Of a stretch of DNA of 64,000 bases, positions 9,901 through 18,194 are shown in pieces. Both the position numbers and the translations under genes were made by a program. Numbering within the stretch: the stretch's first letter is position 1; the number at the start of each line of letters is the position of its first letter. The notes below the pieces were generated by a model that saw nothing but the letters and a program-made list of their open reading frames with translations, searched no databases and was not told the origin of the DNA. The stretch is from assembly GCA_026129465.1 (NCBI GenBank), contig JAHCIA010000001.1:2055964-2119963 (forward strand), read 5' to 3'. This DNA is from Flavobacteriales bacterium. GTDB lineage: Bacteria; Bacteroidota; Bacteroidia; Flavobacteriales_F; PHOS-HE28.

Positions 9901-9909
9901 TACCTTTCC
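9901..9909 (+). promoter_or_regulatory. Putative -7 promoter element of the sensor kinase gene
   Basis: TACCTTTCC ends five bases before TTG 9915, the start proposed for the sensor kinase, in line with other sites of this type in the window. Confidence 0.35.
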
Positions 9910-9914
9910 CGGGC

Positions 9915-12911
9915 TTGATCCGCCGCCTTTCTCCTCTCCTCTATCCGTTCGCCTTCACCGCTGCCGCGCAGCAGGCCGAAGTGACGCGCTACGACGTGGC
10001 CGACGGTCTGCCGCAGAGCATGGTGAACCATGTGCTGCAGGACCGCGACGGCTTCATCTGGCTGGGCACCGGCGATGGCCTGGCGCGCTTCGACGGGCAG
10101 CGTTTCGTGGTGTACAAGCATGACCCGCGCGACAGCACCACGCTCTCACACAACAGCATCTGGGGTCTGGCGGAAAAGGACGAGCGCCACCTGTGGGTTG
10201 GTACGCGCAGCGGATTGGACGTGCTGGACCGCCGCACGGGCCGTTCGAGCCGGCATGCCACGGGGCTGACACCTGATGAGGATGGCTGCTGGATGATGTT
10301 GGGCAACACGGGCAGTGTGCAGGTCTGTTACTCGCCGCTCAGTGGCCATCTGTTGTGGATCGGTCCACAGGGACAACGGCTGCGACGCTTGCGGCATCAG
10401 GCCTGTTACGCCATGCACCTCGATGGAACCAGCGGCGCCATCACCCAATTTCTCCTGCCGGACACCCTGCTCACCATCAAGGCCGATGGCCGGGAGCAGG
10501 TGGTGACACTGCCGAAACAGAAACAGGGTCGCACCATGGACCTCGTCCCACTAGGCGATCGCTGGCTGATGCTCTCGGACCAAAGTGCCTGGCTCTGGTC
10601 GCCCACCCGGGGCCGCGAGCCGCTGCCAGCCACCACCCAGGCCTGGATGGACCGTCCATCGGTGAAGAAGCTGGGGGCTATCGCGGGCGATGGCGGGATC
10701 TGGGTGGGCAGTTCCGGACATGGCGTAGCGGTGCTTGACACGGCCTTGCGCATCATCCGATCGTATCCGTTGCTGCCACCCACGGACCGGCCGCTGAACA
10801 TCACCATGGTCACACCCGACCGGCAGGGCAACATCTGGGTGGGCACGGACGGCAAGGGGGTGTTCAAGATAGCGCCGCAACGGATCAAGTTCGGCCGCGC
10901 CATGCCCGGGCAGGGCCTGCCATGGGAGCCTTTCTCCTGGTTCGTGCGTGGCTTCGCTCCCTGGGACGATCACCGCGTGCTGGTGAACTTCTACCAGGGT
11001 GGCTTCGCGCTTTTCGATGAACACACACACACGCTCGAGCCCCTGCATCTTCCAGCCGGTACGCGCCGCGCCATGGTCCACCACGACCTCATCGGTCCAT
11101 GGACCGACCGACATGGGACCATCTGGCTGCGCGATCCCTGGCGGGTGTTCGCCTTGGAGCCGGGCAGTGGCCGATCGCTCCTGGAGCCGGGCGCACTCCC
11201 AGGCAACGCGTTGGCGCGTGGCAGCGACGGCGACATGGTGCTGCTGGACCGCCATGGCCTTCGCGCCATGCGCCATGCGGCATCAGGTATCGAGGCCGAA
11301 GCCCTGCCTTCCATCCGTTTGGTACAATGGATGGACAGCATGGGCACCGTGCCCGATCACATGGCCATCGATGCTCGGGGACGCATCTTCCTGTGCCATG
11401 CCACGGCGCCCATCACCGTGTGGAGCCAGGATGCGCGCATACCGGCCGGACCCTTCCACCGCGATGTGCGCTTCACGATGGTCGCCATCGCAACGGACGG
11501 CGACGTGTGGATGACCGGCAACGACGGCCTCTATCTGTTGGACGGCGCCAGCCTTGCGGTGAAGCGCCACTACACCGTGCATGATGGACTGCCCGACCAA
11601 TACCTCTACGCCATGCTGCCGGCCGGCGATGGCACCTGGTGGATCTCCACGAATCGCGGCCTGTGCCACTTCGATCCGCGCCAGGAGCGCTTCGTCACCC
11701 ATGGCCCGCAGGATGGTCTCCAGAGCATGGAGTTCAACTCGATGGCCTGGCACCGATCGGCCAGCGGGCGCCTCTATTTCGGCGGCATCAACGGCTTCAA
11801 CCACTTCATGCCCGGCGGCATTCGCTTGGATCGGGACACGGCACACGTGGTGATCACCGGAATGGCCGCGCAGGACGAGACGATCGACATCACCACGCTG
11901 GCCGACAGCGAAACCCTGGTGCTGCCCCATGACCGCAACCACCTGCGCATCGACCTGGCCGTTCTGGAATTCACCGCGCCCGCGCGGAACCACTACCGAT
12001 ACCGGATCGAAGGCTACGCGGACTGGAGCACACATCCGGCCAGGCAGCCCATACAACTCACCAACATGCCGGCGGGCGCCTATGTGCTGGAGGTGGCCGG
12101 CATCAACGGCGATGGGCTGGGGTCCGCGCCTCGCGCGCTGCTGCGCATCAACGTACCATTGCCATTCACCGCGTCGCCGGTCTTCTTCGCACTGCTGGGC
12201 ATGCTCACGATCGCGGGCCTCGGCGGGGCGATCTTCCTGGGCTACCGCCAGCGGATCGAACGCCGGATGGAGCGCTCCGCACAGGAGGTGAAGGAATTGC
12301 GCATCCGGGCGCGCATCGCGCAGGACCTGCACGACGACCTCGGCAGTGGTCTGGCCAGGATCACCGCACTGGCCAGGCAGGCGGAGAAACGCGCGGATGC
12401 CGGTGAGGTCCCTTCGGAACCCGTGGGCCGCATGAAGGCCCTCTCGCAGGAACTGATGGACGGCCTGCGCGATGTGGTGTGGGTGAACGATCCGCGCGGC
12501 GGCGAGCTGGCCACACTGCTGATCCGCATCCGCGACCATGCACAGGACCTCTTCGAAGGCACGGAAACGCGCTGCTTGGTGGACTTCCCCATGCCTCCGC
12601 CGGAACGCCCCATCGGCCCTGTGGCGAAACGTGCGCTCTACCTCATCGCCAAGGAGGCGGCCCACAACGCCAGCAAATACAGCGGCGCCGCGGAAGTGGC
12701 CCTGCGGTTCAGGATCGCGGGGGATCGTTTCGAGCTGGTGGTGGAGGATGACGGGCGGGGCAAGGCCGATGCGGTGCAGGGTGGCGGCCATGGTCTGCGC
12801 AACATGCGCGAACGCGCGGCGGAACTGGGCTGCACGTGCGAGGCAGGGCCACGGATCGAGGGCGGATTCCGCCTGCTGCTTGCCGGGCCGGTCGCCGCGC
12901 TCGACCTTTGA
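9915..12911 (+). CDS. Hybrid-propeller sensor histidine kinase (Reg_prop, Y_Y_Y, HisKA_3)
   Basis: This roughly 998-residue membrane sensor has an N-terminal signal or anchor segment, a long periplasmic part of two-component propeller repeats (VLQDRDGFIWLGTGDGLARFDG is the classic first Reg_prop repeat), a Y_Y_Y-like domain near residues 670-735, one transmembrane helix at about 750-775, a dimerisation domain with phospho-acceptor His806 in RIAQDLHDDLGSGL, and a HATPase domain ending with DDGRGKADAVQGGGHGLRNM. It autophosphorylates and passes phosphate to the response regulator that starts four bases after its stop. No ATG fits near the signal peptide; TTG 9915 gives MIRRLSPLLYPFAFTAAAQQ and follows a promoter-like element. 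GTG 9852, overlapping the previous gene, is the alternative. The ligand is unknown. Confidence 0.88.
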   Translation: MIRRLSPLLYPFAFTAAAQQAEVTRYDVADGLPQSMVNHVLQDRDGFIWLGTGDGLARFDGQRFVVYKHDPRDSTTLSHNSIWGLAEKDERHLWVGTRSGLDVLDRRTGRSSRHATGLTPDEDGCWMMLGNTGSVQVCYSPLSGHLLWIGPQGQRLRRLRHQACYAMHLDGTSGAITQFLLPDTLLTIKADGREQVVTLPKQKQGRTMDLVPLGDRWLMLSDQSAWLWSPTRGREPLPATTQAWMDRPSVKKLGAIAGDGGIWVGSSGHGVAVLDTALRIIRSYPLLPPTDRPLNITMVTPDRQGNIWVGTDGKGVFKIAPQRIKFGRAMPGQGLPWEPFSWFVRGFAPWDDHRVLVNFYQGGFALFDEHTHTLEPLHLPAGTRRAMVHHDLIGPWTDRHGTIWLRDPWRVFALEPGSGRSLLEPGALPGNALARGSDGDMVLLDRHGLRAMRHAASGIEAEALPSIRLVQWMDSMGTVPDHMAIDARGRIFLCHATAPITVWSQDARIPAGPFHRDVRFTMVAIATDGDVWMTGNDGLYLLDGASLAVKRHYTVHDGLPDQYLYAMLPAGDGTWWISTNRGLCHFDPRQERFVTHGPQDGLQSMEFNSMAWHRSASGRLYFGGINGFNHFMPGGIRLDRDTAHVVITGMAAQDETIDITTLADSETLVLPHDRNHLRIDLAVLEFTAPARNHYRYRIEGYADWSTHPARQPIQLTNMPAGAYVLEVAGINGDGLGSAPRALLRINVPLPFTASPVFFALLGMLTIAGLGGAIFLGYRQRIERRMERSAQEVKELRIRARIAQDLHDDLGSGLARITALARQAEKRADAGEVPSEPVGRMKALSQELMDGLRDVVWVNDPRGGELATLLIRIRDHAQDLFEGTETRCLVDFPMPPPERPIGPVAKRALYLIAKEAAHNASKYSGAAEVALRFRIAGDRFELVVEDDGRGKADAVQGGGHGLRNMRERAAELGCTCEAGPRIEGGFRLLLAGPVAALDL

Positions 12912-12914
12912 GAC

Positions 12915-13541
12915 ATGCCGATCCGGGTGGCCATCGTGGAGGACGACGAGATCCTCGCAGCTTCCATCGCCGATGCGGTGGCGGACGATGAGGACTTGAC
13001 CATCGTTGGCGTGCATCAGCGTGCGGAAAGCTTCCTGGAGACCCTCGACCAGCAGCGGCCCGATGTGACGATCATGGACATCCACCTGCCGGGGATCGAC
13101 GGGGTGGAAGCGGTGCGGCAGGCCAAGGCGCGTTTCCCAGTGATGCAGTTCGTGGTCTGCACCGTACACGACGACGACGACCACCTCTTCGAGGCCCTTT
13201 GCGCGGGCGCCACGGGCTACCTGGTGAAGGACGCCGCACCCGAACGTATCGTGATCGCGGTGAAGGAGATCCACGTGGGCGGATCGCCCATGAGCCCCGG
13301 CATCGCACGCCGCGTCATCCAGGCCTTCCAACGCCAGCGCACGCCCAGCCCGGAGATCCACCGCCTCACCGACCGCGAACGCCAGGTGCTGGAACAACTG
13401 GCCCAGGGCTACCGCTATAAGGAGATCGCCGACCGGCTGCAGGTGAGCATGGACACCGTGCGCACCCACGTCCGCAACCTCTACGACAAGCTGCAGGTGA
13501 GCTCGCGCACCGACGCGCTCAACAAGCTCTATCCGCGCTGA
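12915..13541 (+). CDS. NarL/FixJ-type response regulator (REC-LuxR HTH)
   Basis: The 208-residue protein has a receiver domain (VAIVEDDEILAAS; phosphorylated Asp55 in IMDIHLPGIDG; Lys in GYLVKDAAPE) and a C-terminal LuxR-type helix-turn-helix at about residues 145-205 (LTDRERQVLEQLAQGYRYKEIA, then VSMDTVRTHVRNLYDKLQV). It starts four bases after the sensor kinase and is clearly its partner. It would bind DNA when phosphorylated; targets are unknown. The nearest candidate is the T9SS cargo gene 84 bases downstream. Confidence 0.95.
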   Translation: MPIRVAIVEDDEILAASIADAVADDEDLTIVGVHQRAESFLETLDQQRPDVTIMDIHLPGIDGVEAVRQAKARFPVMQFVVCTVHDDDDHLFEALCAGATGYLVKDAAPERIVIAVKEIHVGGSPMSPGIARRVIQAFQRQRTPSPEIHRLTDRERQVLEQLAQGYRYKEIADRLQVSMDTVRTHVRNLYDKLQVSSRTDALNKLYPR

Positions 13542-13554
13542 TCCGGGTGTCCGG

Positions 13555-13603
13555 TTCGCATGAAAGTGGTATTGCGGCCGGGTGGAACGGCCGCACACCT
13601 TTG
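13555..13603 (+). promoter_or_regulatory. Composite promoter-like element (copy 2) upstream of a T9SS cargo gene
   Basis: The 20-mer TTCGCATGAAAGTGGTATTG is identical to 6555-6574. After TTG come 21 bases and then CACCTTTG, a -7-like element, 22 bases before the ATG of the next gene. Sequence between and outside the two boxes differs from copy 1, so the shared parts may be functional. Confidence 0.5.
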
Positions 13604-13625
13604 GGGAACCTCACACACCCCCAAA

Positions 13626-14519
13626 ATGGTCCGAAATTCTACGCTGCTCCTCACCTGCCTGCTCGCCTCGCTCCAACTGGACGCCCAAGTGACGCTCACC
13701 TACGGCGACATCAGTCCCACCGGCGTGCAGACCAACATCTACCTGCTCACCTCGGGGGCGCCCTCCGTGCCGCCCAGCGATGGCATCAACCAGACCTGGA
13801 ACCTCACCAGCGCCACCTGGCAGCCCATCGGCACCATGCACTTCCGGCCGGCGACCGGCACCCCCTACGCGGCCAACTACCCAGCGGCCAATTGGGCCTG
13901 GGAGCTGAACATCACCGGCCTTGGCACCACATACATGTACCTGCAGATCGACAACAGCGGCATGTACGTGGTGGCCGACAAGGTGCCCACGGACATCCAG
14001 CTCTACACCAACACCAAGAAGGTGCTCCAGTTCCCCTTGGCCTTCGGCAACTCCTTCTCGGACGATTACGTGGACAATGACGGACCCGACAACGTCACCT
14101 GGTCCTACACCGGGCACGGCACCTTGCAGACCACCTTGGGCAATTATCCCGACCTCGCCAAGGTGTGGAGCGATGAAGGCGACATCCTCTTCTGGAACAA
14201 AGCCCCGCTTTATCCGGTCGTCCTGGCTTCCAGTTCCGGTGTACGCGCCTTCGTGGATGCGATGGTCGGCATCTCGGAGGTGAACGATGGCCGCACCGTG
14301 CTGGCCTACCCCAATCCCTGCACGAGCCATTTGATGGTGGACGGCCTCGACGCCGCTCCCTGGCGCATCACCGACCTGCACGGGCGCCTCGTGCGCACGG
14401 GTTCGTTCGCCTTCACCGGCGTGCAGACCCTCGATGTATCCGGTCTGGAAACAGGCAGCTATCTCTTCCTGAGCGACGCCACCAGCGGCACCCGCGTGGT
14501 ACGCTTCAGCAAGCAGTAG
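13626..14519 (+). CDS. Exported protein with T9SS sorting domain, unknown function
   Basis: The 297-residue product starts MVRNSTLLLTCLLASLQLDA, a signal peptide ending at DAQ. The body (TLTYGDISPTGVQTNIYLLT to about residue 225) looks like a beta-sandwich with many Thr, Asn and Trp residues and is not recognised. The C-terminal domain begins VLAYPNPCTSHLMVDGL and ends ATSGTRVVRFSKQ, a T9SS type A sorting domain. The start was chosen for the signal peptide; the frame extends 66 bases upstream into the promoter-like repeat. A degenerate copy of its last codons lies at 16141-16209. Confidence 0.75.
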   Translation: MVRNSTLLLTCLLASLQLDAQVTLTYGDISPTGVQTNIYLLTSGAPSVPPSDGINQTWNLTSATWQPIGTMHFRPATGTPYAANYPAANWAWELNITGLGTTYMYLQIDNSGMYVVADKVPTDIQLYTNTKKVLQFPLAFGNSFSDDYVDNDGPDNVTWSYTGHGTLQTTLGNYPDLAKVWSDEGDILFWNKAPLYPVVLASSSGVRAFVDAMVGISEVNDGRTVLAYPNPCTSHLMVDGLDAAPWRITDLHGRLVRTGSFAFTGVQTLDVSGLETGSYLFLSDATSGTRVVRFSKQ

Positions 14520-14636
14520 CACCTGGCGTCGGTATTCGCCATCGCACCGGTCCATTGGTGCACATCCGGGAGCGGGCCACCCGCGATCCGGTGACCACGC
14601 TTTATCCACGTAACACTTTCAAAACCAACATACATC

Positions 14637-16127
14637 ATGCACTTCCACCGATACACGTTCCGCTGCGCCTTGTTGATCCTGAACACGGCCTTGGGCGGTG
14701 CATACGCACAGGACCTCATGCGCTCCTGGCAGCTGCCCACACCATCCGGCGTCTATGGCATCCAGCCCGCCGATGATGGTGGCGCGTTCATCTCCATTCA
14801 TGCGGGTATCGCCTCATTGGCAAGGCTCGATGCGGCGGGGGACACCGTGTGGTGCCTGCGCCCGCTTATGGTGACCCACATGGGGCACAATCTGCACCGC
14901 CATGGCGACCATCTTTACCTGGTGGGCAATATCGGCGCGTCTGACGAGACGATGATGCGCGTGGTGCACAAGTACGACCTGGATGGCGGGCTGGTCTGGG
15001 CCAATGGGGTCACCGGGAACCACGACCAAACGGCATTGGTGAGCCGCGTGCTGGACGATGGGTCCCTGCTGTTGTGCGCCTCCATCTATACCGACCCCAG
15101 CAATGGGCCGTACCGGCCCGTATTCTCCAAGTTCAGCGCCGATGGCGACCTGCTATGGAGCCGGGAGCATCTGCTGCCCTCCGAAGCGACGATCTACAGC
15201 ATCGGGGTGGCAACCGATGGGACGATATGGTCTGTGGGAAAACACGATGGCGATGCCATGCTGATGCACCTTGACGCAACAGGGGGAATGATCGCCACCC
15301 ACCGTGTGCTGAGCGGCATTACAGGTGGCGCGATACTGCTTCAGCATGTGGCCCCGCAGCCTGACGGCACCGTGCAGATCTGGGCACGCATCCAGGGCGG
15401 GCCCCTCGGCACCCATTCCTTGGGCCGTTCCATCATTGGTACGGATGGCGAACCACAAGCCTGGAGCTTCTACGGAACGCCTGATAACGACGTTCCTGCT
15501 GGATGGGTGCAGCGCACGGACGGTTCATGGGTGCTCTTCGGAAACTTCAACAGCCAATGGGTGCTGGCATCCATTGGAGCGGATGGCGAGGTGGAGCAGG
15601 CCATGAGCGTTGGCGAAGTGAGTAATGTCAACCAAGGCATGTGCATCGCCTTGGATGGGGCGGGTCACGCTTGGCTGGGTGGCACACAAGGCACCGATCT
15701 CCCCATGGCCAGCTTTGCAAGGGTGGCACTCAACGGCAGCGACCTGTGCAACGTCGGTCCGATCGCTTACCAACACATCGTAGGTCCGACCCCTTCCTTT
15801 CAAACACTCGCACCCACCACTGGGCAATGGGGCAACCCGGAGGCACCCATGTCTTTCCCCTACCCCATGCATGAGGTCACCGTACTCGATCCCTGCGGCA
15901 TTGTGTCCGTCCCTATCCTCTCCAAGCCATCCCCAACCATTTGGCCCAATCCGGTCAGCGATGTGCTGCACTTCTCCGAGCCATTGGCCGGGCAGGTATA
16001 CAACGCCCAAGGCCAGATCGTGATGGACATGCCCAAGACCCCCACCCTCGACGTGCGCGCGTTGACGCCTGGTGTGTATGTGCTGCACACCATGAATGGA
16101 TCGGCTCTTCGCTTCGTGAAGGAATAG
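14637..16127 (+). CDS. Exported T9SS cargo protein, propeller-like, unknown function
   Basis: The 496-residue protein has a signal peptide (MHFHRYTFRCALLILNTALG, cleavage after AYA) and a repetitive body with segments such as DGSLLLCASIYTD, FSKFSADGDLLWSREHLL and DGTIWSVGKHDGDA, consistent with a seven-bladed propeller of about 40-50 residues per blade. The C-terminal domain IWPNPVSDVLHFSEPLAGQ to VYVLHTMNGSALRFVKE is a T9SS sorting domain closely similar to that of the delta-60 protein at 7.3-9.9 kb. No catalytic motif is visible. It follows the preceding T9SS cargo on the same strand after a 117-base gap in which I see only weak inverted repeats. Confidence 0.75.
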   Translation: MHFHRYTFRCALLILNTALGGAYAQDLMRSWQLPTPSGVYGIQPADDGGAFISIHAGIASLARLDAAGDTVWCLRPLMVTHMGHNLHRHGDHLYLVGNIGASDETMMRVVHKYDLDGGLVWANGVTGNHDQTALVSRVLDDGSLLLCASIYTDPSNGPYRPVFSKFSADGDLLWSREHLLPSEATIYSIGVATDGTIWSVGKHDGDAMLMHLDATGGMIATHRVLSGITGGAILLQHVAPQPDGTVQIWARIQGGPLGTHSLGRSIIGTDGEPQAWSFYGTPDNDVPAGWVQRTDGSWVLFGNFNSQWVLASIGADGEVEQAMSVGEVSNVNQGMCIALDGAGHAWLGGTQGTDLPMASFARVALNGSDLCNVGPIAYQHIVGPTPSFQTLAPTTGQWGNPEAPMSFPYPMHEVTVLDPCGIVSVPILSKPSPTIWPNPVSDVLHFSEPLAGQVYNAQGQIVMDMPKTPTLDVRALTPGVYVLHTMNGSALRFVKE

Positions 16128-16140
16128 GGGGCTCCTCGCC

Positions 16141-16209
16141 ATGCGCATCGACCGCTCCGTCAGCGACGCCACCAGCGGCACACGCGTGGTGGGATCCAGC
16201 AAGCAGTAG
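16141..16209 (+). pseudogene. Orphan T9SS sorting-domain tail
   Basis: A 22-codon frame with its own ATG ends VSDATSGTRVVGSSKQ and stop. The upstream gene ending at 14519 finishes LSDATSGTRVVRFSKQ with nearly the same codons. This looks like a detached 3' fragment of a duplicated sorting domain left between the T9SS cargo gene and mlaD. It lacks any cargo part and is unlikely to be functional. Confidence 0.55.
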
Positions 16210-16220
16210 AAGCGAACTTG

Positions 16221-16267
16221 GCGATGGCCGCACGTGGGACCGGTCGGTCACCGCGTGCGGCCATCGC
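16221..16267 (-). terminator. Strong hairpin at the 3' end of mlaD
   Basis: GCGATGGCCGCACG and CGTGCGGCCATCGC form a perfect 14-bp stem around a 19-base loop that contains the mlaD stop codon. No clear T-run follows. It is the strongest inverted repeat at a gene end in this region and probably ends or protects the mlaEFD transcript. Confidence 0.55.
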
Positions 16268-17240
16268 GCTTCAGTTCCTTCGCCTTCTCCTTCTCCTGTT
16301 CACGGAAGTATTTGCGGAAGAACCAATTGCGCTGCAAGGCCCGCAGGTTCTCTTCCAGCGTGGCGCTGCTCTTCTCCAGATTGGTGAGCGTGCGCCGCAC
16401 ATCGCCACCGGCCGTGGTGTCGCGCGTGAGTACCTCTCCCATGCCACCGGGCGTGTTCAAACCCTCGGCGAACTGGTCCAGCCGTGCCGAGGCATGGGCC
16501 AGGGTATCGGCCATGCGTTGCAGGGCGGCCAGCCCTTCGCGTACCTGTGCCTCCGTCGCGGGGTCGCTCACCAGCATGCCCAAAGCGCCGCGTCCGGCCT
16601 TCACATCGGCGAGCATGATGTCCACACTGGCGGTGGCGCTGCGCACATGCTCCACACTGCGCCGAAGGTCGACTATGGCCAGGCGCATGTCCATGGCCAG
16701 CAGGGTATCGCTGAGCATGTGCAGCACGCCGCCCGGCTGTGTCAAGCGTTCGGTCAATGCGCGCAGATCATCGGTGATCTCGGCCATGTTCACGTTGGTC
16801 CGGTCCAGCGTGCGCATCATCTGGTCGGTGTCCAGCGGCATGCTGCCGGCCAGTTCCACGCCGTCGCGGATCGGCGCACCCAGCCCCTCGCCCGGCCCGA
16901 TGTTCACCAGCTTGTTGCCCATCAACCCATCACTGCCCAGGCTCGCCACGGCGTTGTCCTGGATGTGGACGGCCTCCTTGGAACGGATCGACATCGTCAC
17001 CAGCACGGCGGTATCGCTCACGATGCGCACCTCGCGCACCGTGCCCACGTTGATGCCGGCGTAGCGCACGTTGTTGCCTGGCCTCAATCCACCGGCGTTG
17101 TGGAAGCGGGCATTGATCTCCACCGTGCTGCGGAACAGGTCCTGCTTGCTCCCGAGCATGTACAGGCCTACGATCAGCAACAAGGTACCCGCGAGCACGA
17201 ATAGGCCCAGTCGGATGTTGTCTCCTTTGGTGGTGGGCAT
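16248..17240 (-). CDS. mlaD: MlaD-family (MCE domain) lipid transport protein
   Basis: The 330-residue protein has one N-terminal transmembrane helix (residues 9-28, IRLGLFVLAGTLLLIVGLYM) and an MCE domain at about 35-115 with the typical LFRSTVEINARFHNAGGLRPG and VRYAGINVGTV. The rest is a long helical region with many Leu and Asp residues. MCE proteins form periplasmic hexamers that pass phospholipids between membranes and are anchored to the MlaE permease. It is the last gene of a minus-strand mlaE-mlaF-mlaD cluster. The ATG chosen starts just before the transmembrane helix; a longer Pro/Ser/Thr-rich extension from upstream is unlikely. Confidence 0.88.
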   Translation of the reverse strand: MPTTKGDNIRLGLFVLAGTLLLIVGLYMLGSKQDLFRSTVEINARFHNAGGLRPGNNVRYAGINVGTVREVRIVSDTAVLVTMSIRSKEAVHIQDNAVASLGSDGLMGNKLVNIGPGEGLGAPIRDGVELAGSMPLDTDQMMRTLDRTNVNMAEITDDLRALTERLTQPGGVLHMLSDTLLAMDMRLAIVDLRRSVEHVRSATASVDIMLADVKAGRGALGMLVSDPATEAQVREGLAALQRMADTLAHASARLDQFAEGLNTPGGMGEVLTRDTTAGGDVRRTLTNLEKSSATLEENLRALQRNWFFRKYFREQEKEKAKELKRDGRTR

Positions 17241-17267
17241 TGGGGGAGGTGATGATTGAGTGGTTGG

Positions 17268-17349
17268 GGATCGAGGAATTGGGGACCGAGGGGTTGAGGT
17301 CTGTGGCTCGTAAGGGGGCAAAGATCCCGGTCAACATTCAACCTTCAAC
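17268..17349. repeat. Degenerate intergenic repeat in the mlaF-mlaD gap
   Basis: The 135-base gap between mlaF and mlaD holds purine-rich GATCGAGGAATTGGGG and GGGGTTGAGGT on one side and CAACATTCAACCTTCAAC on the other, so it can fold back partly on itself. It resembles the better preserved hairpin at 62392-62427. A GATCTTTGC promoter-like element in the mlaD direction lies inside it at 17319-17327. Confidence 0.4.
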
Positions 17350-17375
17350 TTCCGACCGCATCAAGGACCATGGCA

Positions 17376-18137
17376 CTACATGAAGATGAAGAACTTGCGG
17401 ACAAGCTCGTCGTCGGAGGCGAGCAGGTCCTGGTAGGAGCCTTCGAGGTGATTGCGCCCCTCATGGAGCAGGGCGATGCGGTTGGCGGCGAGCTTGGCCA
17501 CATTGAGGTCGTGCGATATGATGACGGACGAGGTGCCGTAGGTGCGCTGCAACTCCAGGATCAGCTCCACGATCTCCTTGCCGCTGATGGGGTCCAGCCC
17601 CGTGGTGGGCTCATCATAGAGCACGATCTCCGGTTTCAGGATCAGCGTACGGGCCAGACCGATGCGCCGCTTCATGCCACCGCTGAGTTCGCTGGGGTAC
17701 ATGCCTCGCGTATGCGGCAGGCCCACGGCCGTGAGGACCTCCTCCACCAGCGTGTCCACATCCTGGCCTCCTTTGGTGATCCAGTGGCGGCGCAGCGGGA
17801 ACTCGAGGTTCTCCTGCACGGTCATGCTGTCGTACAAAGCGCTGCTCTGGAAGAGGAAACCGATCTTCACACGGGTGCGGTCCAGCGCCTCCTGGTCCAG
17901 GGCCAGCACATCCTGCCCCAGCACTTCGATGCTGCCCGTGTCGGGTTCCAGCAAACGCACGATGCACTTGATCAGCACGCTCTTGCCGCTGCCGCTCTTG
18001 CCCAGCACCATCACGTTCTCGCCGCGGTACACGTCCAGGTCGAAGCCCCGCAGCACGGCGTTGTCCCCGAAGGCCTTGCACAGCCCCCGGATGCGGATCA
18101 CGCTTTCGCGCTCGTTCGTTCGCTTCTCAGTGACCAT
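17376..18137 (-). CDS. mlaF: MlaF-type ABC transporter ATP-binding protein
   Basis: This 253-residue ATPase has Walker A GKSGSGKS (in VMVLGKSGSGKSVLIKCIVR), the Q-loop FLFQSSALYDSMTVQENLEFPL, the signature LSGGMKRRIGLARTL and Walker B EIVLYDEPTTGLDP. The QSSALYDSMTVQ segment is typical of MlaF. It powers phospholipid transport with the MlaE permease and MlaD. It lies 57 bases downstream of mlaE on the same strand. Confidence 0.92.
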   Translation of the reverse strand: MVTEKRTNERESVIRIRGLCKAFGDNAVLRGFDLDVYRGENVMVLGKSGSGKSVLIKCIVRLLEPDTGSIEVLGQDVLALDQEALDRTRVKIGFLFQSSALYDSMTVQENLEFPLRRHWITKGGQDVDTLVEEVLTAVGLPHTRGMYPSELSGGMKRRIGLARTLILKPEIVLYDEPTTGLDPISGKEIVELILELQRTYGTSSVIISHDLNVAKLAANRIALLHEGRNHLEGSYQDLLASDDELVRKFFIFM

Positions 18138-18194
18138 TCCGCATGCGACGCATCAACTTCCACCAGATCGACCCTCCCACATCCCGCAAGACCC

